DNA from: Tanypteryx hageni
Lineage: Eukaryota > Arthropoda > Insecta > Odonata > Petaluridae
Reading direction: 5' to 3'
Length of the DNA: 64,000 nucleotides
Assembly (NCBI GenBank): GCA_028673005.1
Contig: CM054112.1
Location: forward strand, 186,446,564-186,510,563
Both the position numbers and the translations under genes were made by a program. This document shows positions 60,450 through 64,000 of the stretch, piece after piece. Under the pieces are notes generated by a model. That model worked only from the letters and a program-made list of their open reading frames with translations. It was not told the DNA's origin and ran no database searches. Positions within the stretch are counted from its first letter, which is position 1; the number at the start of each line of letters is the position of its first letter.

Positions 60450-61050
60450 AAGGAGGAGAGGAGGGAGTGTGGGAGGAGTAGAGACCTCCAGTTCAGATGG
60501 TCATCCAGAACTGCGAGGGGTGGAGAGGGCGAACAGGGGTGACTTTATTGCAACAGAACACTTCCTCTCTTCCTTCCCCTACCTCAGTTTTTACGAGAGT
60601 CGCTCTTCATTCCGCCAACGAGAGCGCCGTTCACGTGCTCACGCCCTCGCTGCAGGGGTGGCGGGGAGGGGCTACGGGGGAAGGACAAAACAAAAAAAAA
60701 GGATTTAAACGAAAGGACAAAGGGAGGCGCCTCATGTCTGGCATCTCGAGACGGCTAGCGAGGAGGTAAAAGGATGGAGGACGTAGGCATAGAAGACAAA
60801 AGGACTGGCAAATGGGAATATAAAATATGAATGCGATGTGTAAACGTCAGGTTGGAGTCACGAAAGATGAAGTCGTGCAAAACGTGTTCCTTTCCACCAC
60901 GAGATCTCATCTAATTAGGCAATTCCCGGAGGTAATTGAAGGCGAAAAACTAAGAGTAATTGTTTTTTTTCGAAAGTGAAAAAAATGAGCTCACCTAATG
61001 GTTGGAATTTAGCCAACAGAAAATACTACTCCAACACCCATTTAGATTGT
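60450..61050. other. Unique DNA, no gene recognised
   Basis: CpG-rich to about 60760, then AT-rich. No recognised frame, repeat or RNA motif. Confidence 0.55.
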
Positions 61051-61053
61051 GTT

Positions 61054-61150
61054 TTTCGGTGAATCACCACCGATGACGGTTGCATTGTAGCAGAAATGTG
61101 CATCTGTTTTTCTATAACCATGTTATGGCTATTGAAGATATCTAAGATAC
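61054..61150. repeat. Foldback repeat, copy B (diverged)
   Basis: TTCGGTGAATCACC, GACGGTTGCATTGTAGCAGA, AATGTGCATC and GTTATGGCTATTGAAGATAT correspond, reversed and complemented, to 36781-36876 with roughly 70-75 percent identity by eye. The second inverted arm seen in copy A is not clear here. The two copies lie 24 kb apart in opposite orientation. Confidence 0.55.
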
Positions 61151-61154
61151 ATAC

Positions 61155-64000
61155 TTACTTGATCAATATTTTATATTTAAGTGCTCATTTTTGAATTAAT
61201 CAATTGGTTCTTGGCGTAAGAAGTCTTCGTAATCCTTTGAATCCAAAAAATGTTATGTTCACTTCCTGAGCACGACTGTTTGATGTCTAAATCTCGCCTG
61301 CTAATCTCAACAGTTTTATGAACGTTACGAGATATTTTGGTCCATCGTCAACCAACGTGCTAAGAAAGTTATTCTCACAATATAATGTCATACCGTGCCG
61401 CGAGGCGATGAGTATACTCGAAGTGCACCGAGATTGAATTGTCCTCACAATTTAAATGTCTTAAGATTTATTTAAAATAAATTTGGTTGCATCAGAAGTG
61501 AAATGAAACATTCATTGCATGATACATTAACTTCTCCTTGGTTTCCCTACGTTTTGATGCTTTTTTAATTTTTACAGCGTAATTTTTAAGGCACCAATCG
61601 AGTCTTTTCTGAATGAGGACGTGAACAGTGACATAAATTTCCCCACGTTGAAGTTTTTAAAAAATTCAAAAACGAGCCACTTGCTTAAATGAAGTCGTGC
61701 ACGACCTTAACAGAACGGTACGATACTCCATAAAATCAACCCCCATGAGCTTACGGAAAGGAATTTTAAATGGCCGCAGAAACTACCGGGGATGAGAAAT
61801 GAATAAAAGAAATCCAGCTGAGCCAACCGGGTCTCCCAGACGATAAAAAGAAATTATCCCACGCCAAAAATGCTCTTGACAAGCCGTGAAAATGGCCGCG
61901 TTTGCTTAGAAAAAGAAAGAAATAAGAAAGAGAAGAAGGCCAATAAAAGCTTCCATTTCCATTCAGGACAGGGTCTTTTGAAAAAATGTCTCTTTCTCAG
62001 CCTGAAAGACGATTTCCGGATGTTCAACAGGCTGGAGACGACTAAAATAATCGGAAAAAGAATGAAATGGAAGTGGATCCTTTTGGGACGAGGGACGTAG
62101 TAAGGAGCGTTAAGGTCGATGTTCCTGTTCCGCCCTCTCTCCCTCCCTTTCCCTTCCTCCTTTACCCTCCTGGAGAGGTGCTTCCGGGGCGGCGATTCCC
62201 TCTCGCGTTTTCGTTCGCCGCTCTCTCTCTCTCTCCCATTACCCGATCGATCCGTGCACGACGCCGCCAATGGACAGCCGTCCCGTGAGAAAGAGAGATG
62301 GAAACGGAAAGAAATCCTCAAAAAACGAACGCATTCTTTTAGGCAGCGATACGGAAACGAAATCGACTAAACAAAAATGAATTGTTTTCGGACCAGACCA
62401 AAGTCTCTTAGCGGGCGTTTCTGGGATCTTCCGTATGAAAACCTCTTTCCTCTCGTCTTACGGCGTGACCAAAATTTAAGACGCACGGTTTTTGCGTGCG
62501 GAGGAAACATTTCCGCCTGTCAGGTGCGAGAGAGGGGGAAAGGGCGGTTATTCGGGTAGAAAAAAACGAAGATGCGGTAACAATGACTGGACAAAAAAGT
62601 GAATATGCGAGAACCTTCGCCCAAAAAAGCTACGGAACGAATCTTCACGCCGAGAAAGAAATACGTGCGCCTAGATCGCGTCCATCTCTTTTTCGAACGT
62701 ACCGACTTTAGCGCTTCCTGATCTAATCCAAGGTCGCAGAGTCGTAATGTTTATACGTCTCACGTCTGTCGGATTGTCGCGAAAAGAGATCTTGCAATAT
62801 CTCCCTCACACTATCTCGCTCTACACTGCCTTGTGCGGTATCAGCGTATTGCATCACACTGCCCCTCGAGTGACAAGAATGATCGAAGTGTTATTAACTA
62901 CCTGGCGAGAGATAAGGCGTATTCAATCCATCCGACCCTAAAGGGGACCGCGACGCGGTAGTCACGTACTAAGAGATCAAGGTGCCCCGAGCAACGAATC
63001 ACGAATGCGCGTTTCAGGAAGAAATTAGACCCTTTCCGTGTAACTTTCAACGACTTATATGTCACGTAAAATAAGGCATTAGGGCGAACGACGACGGTAC
63101 GAAGTCGTAAATAGTCGATGAATACCAAAGAACCTGGGGTAAAAATTAATAACGCTGGCCGGGAGATGGAAACTAAATCATTAATACGAGTGCATAAGGA
63201 CCCTAAAATAAAACACGCGGCGTGTTTAAGTGAATCAAGCGAGAACCATAAATCCTCCCGTCCGCGTCCGTATAATTCGAGAGAGTAAAACTCCAAATTT
63301 AGGGCCCTTTCGTATATCTTTCCGGGCGCTTACCACCGATAAAACCGTCGATACGAATTATTACCGCGTTGTAATGGGGTGACAACGGTTTGATTCCAAA
63401 GCATATATCAAAAGGCTACCAAGCACGAGGTCACGATTAAAAAAGTCCTTATCGGACCGAAACTGGCGATTATGGTCAAATGAAATGGTTGAAAACCTTC
63501 TCATATACCAAAACGCGCCGAGACAGAAAACCAGCGTTTACCTCGAGGAAGGAGGCGTACGAAACAAAAAACAACCGAGTCCGGTGCCCGTATTAAACAC
63601 ACGGACGCGTCTCCCAAATTTTCCGGAAAACACCTGACCCACAAATGCAAAAGACCGAGTTTCATAACCGACTGTTACCCGATCATTCGGCCCGCTGTGC
63701 CCCGCCAACATCCGGCGGTGGAAAATCGACCTAAACGACGCTCTTCCCCGCAAGAGGACGAAGCGTGATAATACAGACATAAAAAGTAATGGAGCCGGCA
63801 TTACCCATCCGAAGAATTTCCTCGGGTTTCCCATAATTCGAAATCGGTAACACATTTACGGCTGCGGGGGCACCATAAATATAAATAACAGACGAGAGTA
63901 ACAATCCCACGGGGACAGGGAACGAACCATTTTCGAGTAAAAGGACCATCCGCACCACCTTTTCATCCCGAGTGACCAATCAACGCATTAGGCTCGGCTT
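61155..64000. other. Unique DNA, no gene recognised
   Basis: AT-rich to about 61850, then mixed. A 155-codon minus frame (61854-62321) and a 132-codon minus frame (62898-63296) show no recognised domain. A CT run lies at 62221-62234. From about 62900 to 64000 the DNA is CpG-rich with several short frames but no recognisable gene. The window ends inside this anonymous sequence. Confidence 0.5.

Overview
This looks like 64 kb of gene-poor animal nuclear DNA, most likely from an arthropod and probably an insect. The phylum-level call is an inference from the repeats and base composition. Supporting signs are the absence of any operon-like run of ORFs, long GA/CT and TA microsatellites, a tRNA-SINE-like B box, several short non-autonomous hAT-type transposons with 8-bp target duplications, and AT-rich sequence in which CpG is not visibly depleted. 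No protein-coding gene, rRNA or intact tRNA can be named from the sequence. Every long open frame is either a translation of a microsatellite (the Leu/Ser/Pro or Arg/Glu/Gly frames at 4.2-6.4 kb and 11.5-12.5 kb) or an isolated frame in CpG- or pyrimidine-rich DNA with no recognisable domain. The window is best read as intergenic or deep intronic.

Layout. 1-4.4 kb: anonymous DNA with a purine-rich start. 4.5-6.3 kb: a 1.8-kb GA-based array with GGGTA interruptions and an internal duplication of about 434 bp. 7.0-7.45 kb: a CpG-dense, GC-richer patch. 9.2-9.4 kb: a degenerate tRNA-SINE-like piece. 9.9-10.6 kb: alternating pyrimidine/purine strand blocks. 11.5-12.2 kb: a second GA array. 14.7-14.9 kb: an old imperfect direct repeat. 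20.3-20.7 kb and 24.0-24.3 kb: hAT-like MITEs. 25.9-26.6 kb: a decayed, internally repeated unit. 26.6-27.25 kb: one hAT-like MITE nested inside another, both with readable target-site duplications. 36.8-37.0 kb: a foldback repeat whose relative lies at 61.05-61.15 kb in opposite orientation. 38.0-38.4 kb and 51.8-52.1 kb: two nearly identical, oppositely oriented copies of an element with inverted repeats of up to 35 bp, embedded in TA microsatellites. 39.0-39.26 kb: a near-perfect 245-bp palindrome. 45.7-46.05, 52.7-52.9 and 57.6-57.8 kb: three more hAT-like MITEs. 58.6 kb and 60.3 kb: small minisatellites.

A few short segments have good splice signals on both sides or at one end: minus strand 21501-21625 and 30546-30573; plus strand 11125-11256, 39293-39415 and 50658-50758. 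They are offered as candidate exons of an unidentified transcript, not as gene calls. I did not find a new multi-gene system. The most notable structure is the TA-embedded inverted-repeat element present twice.
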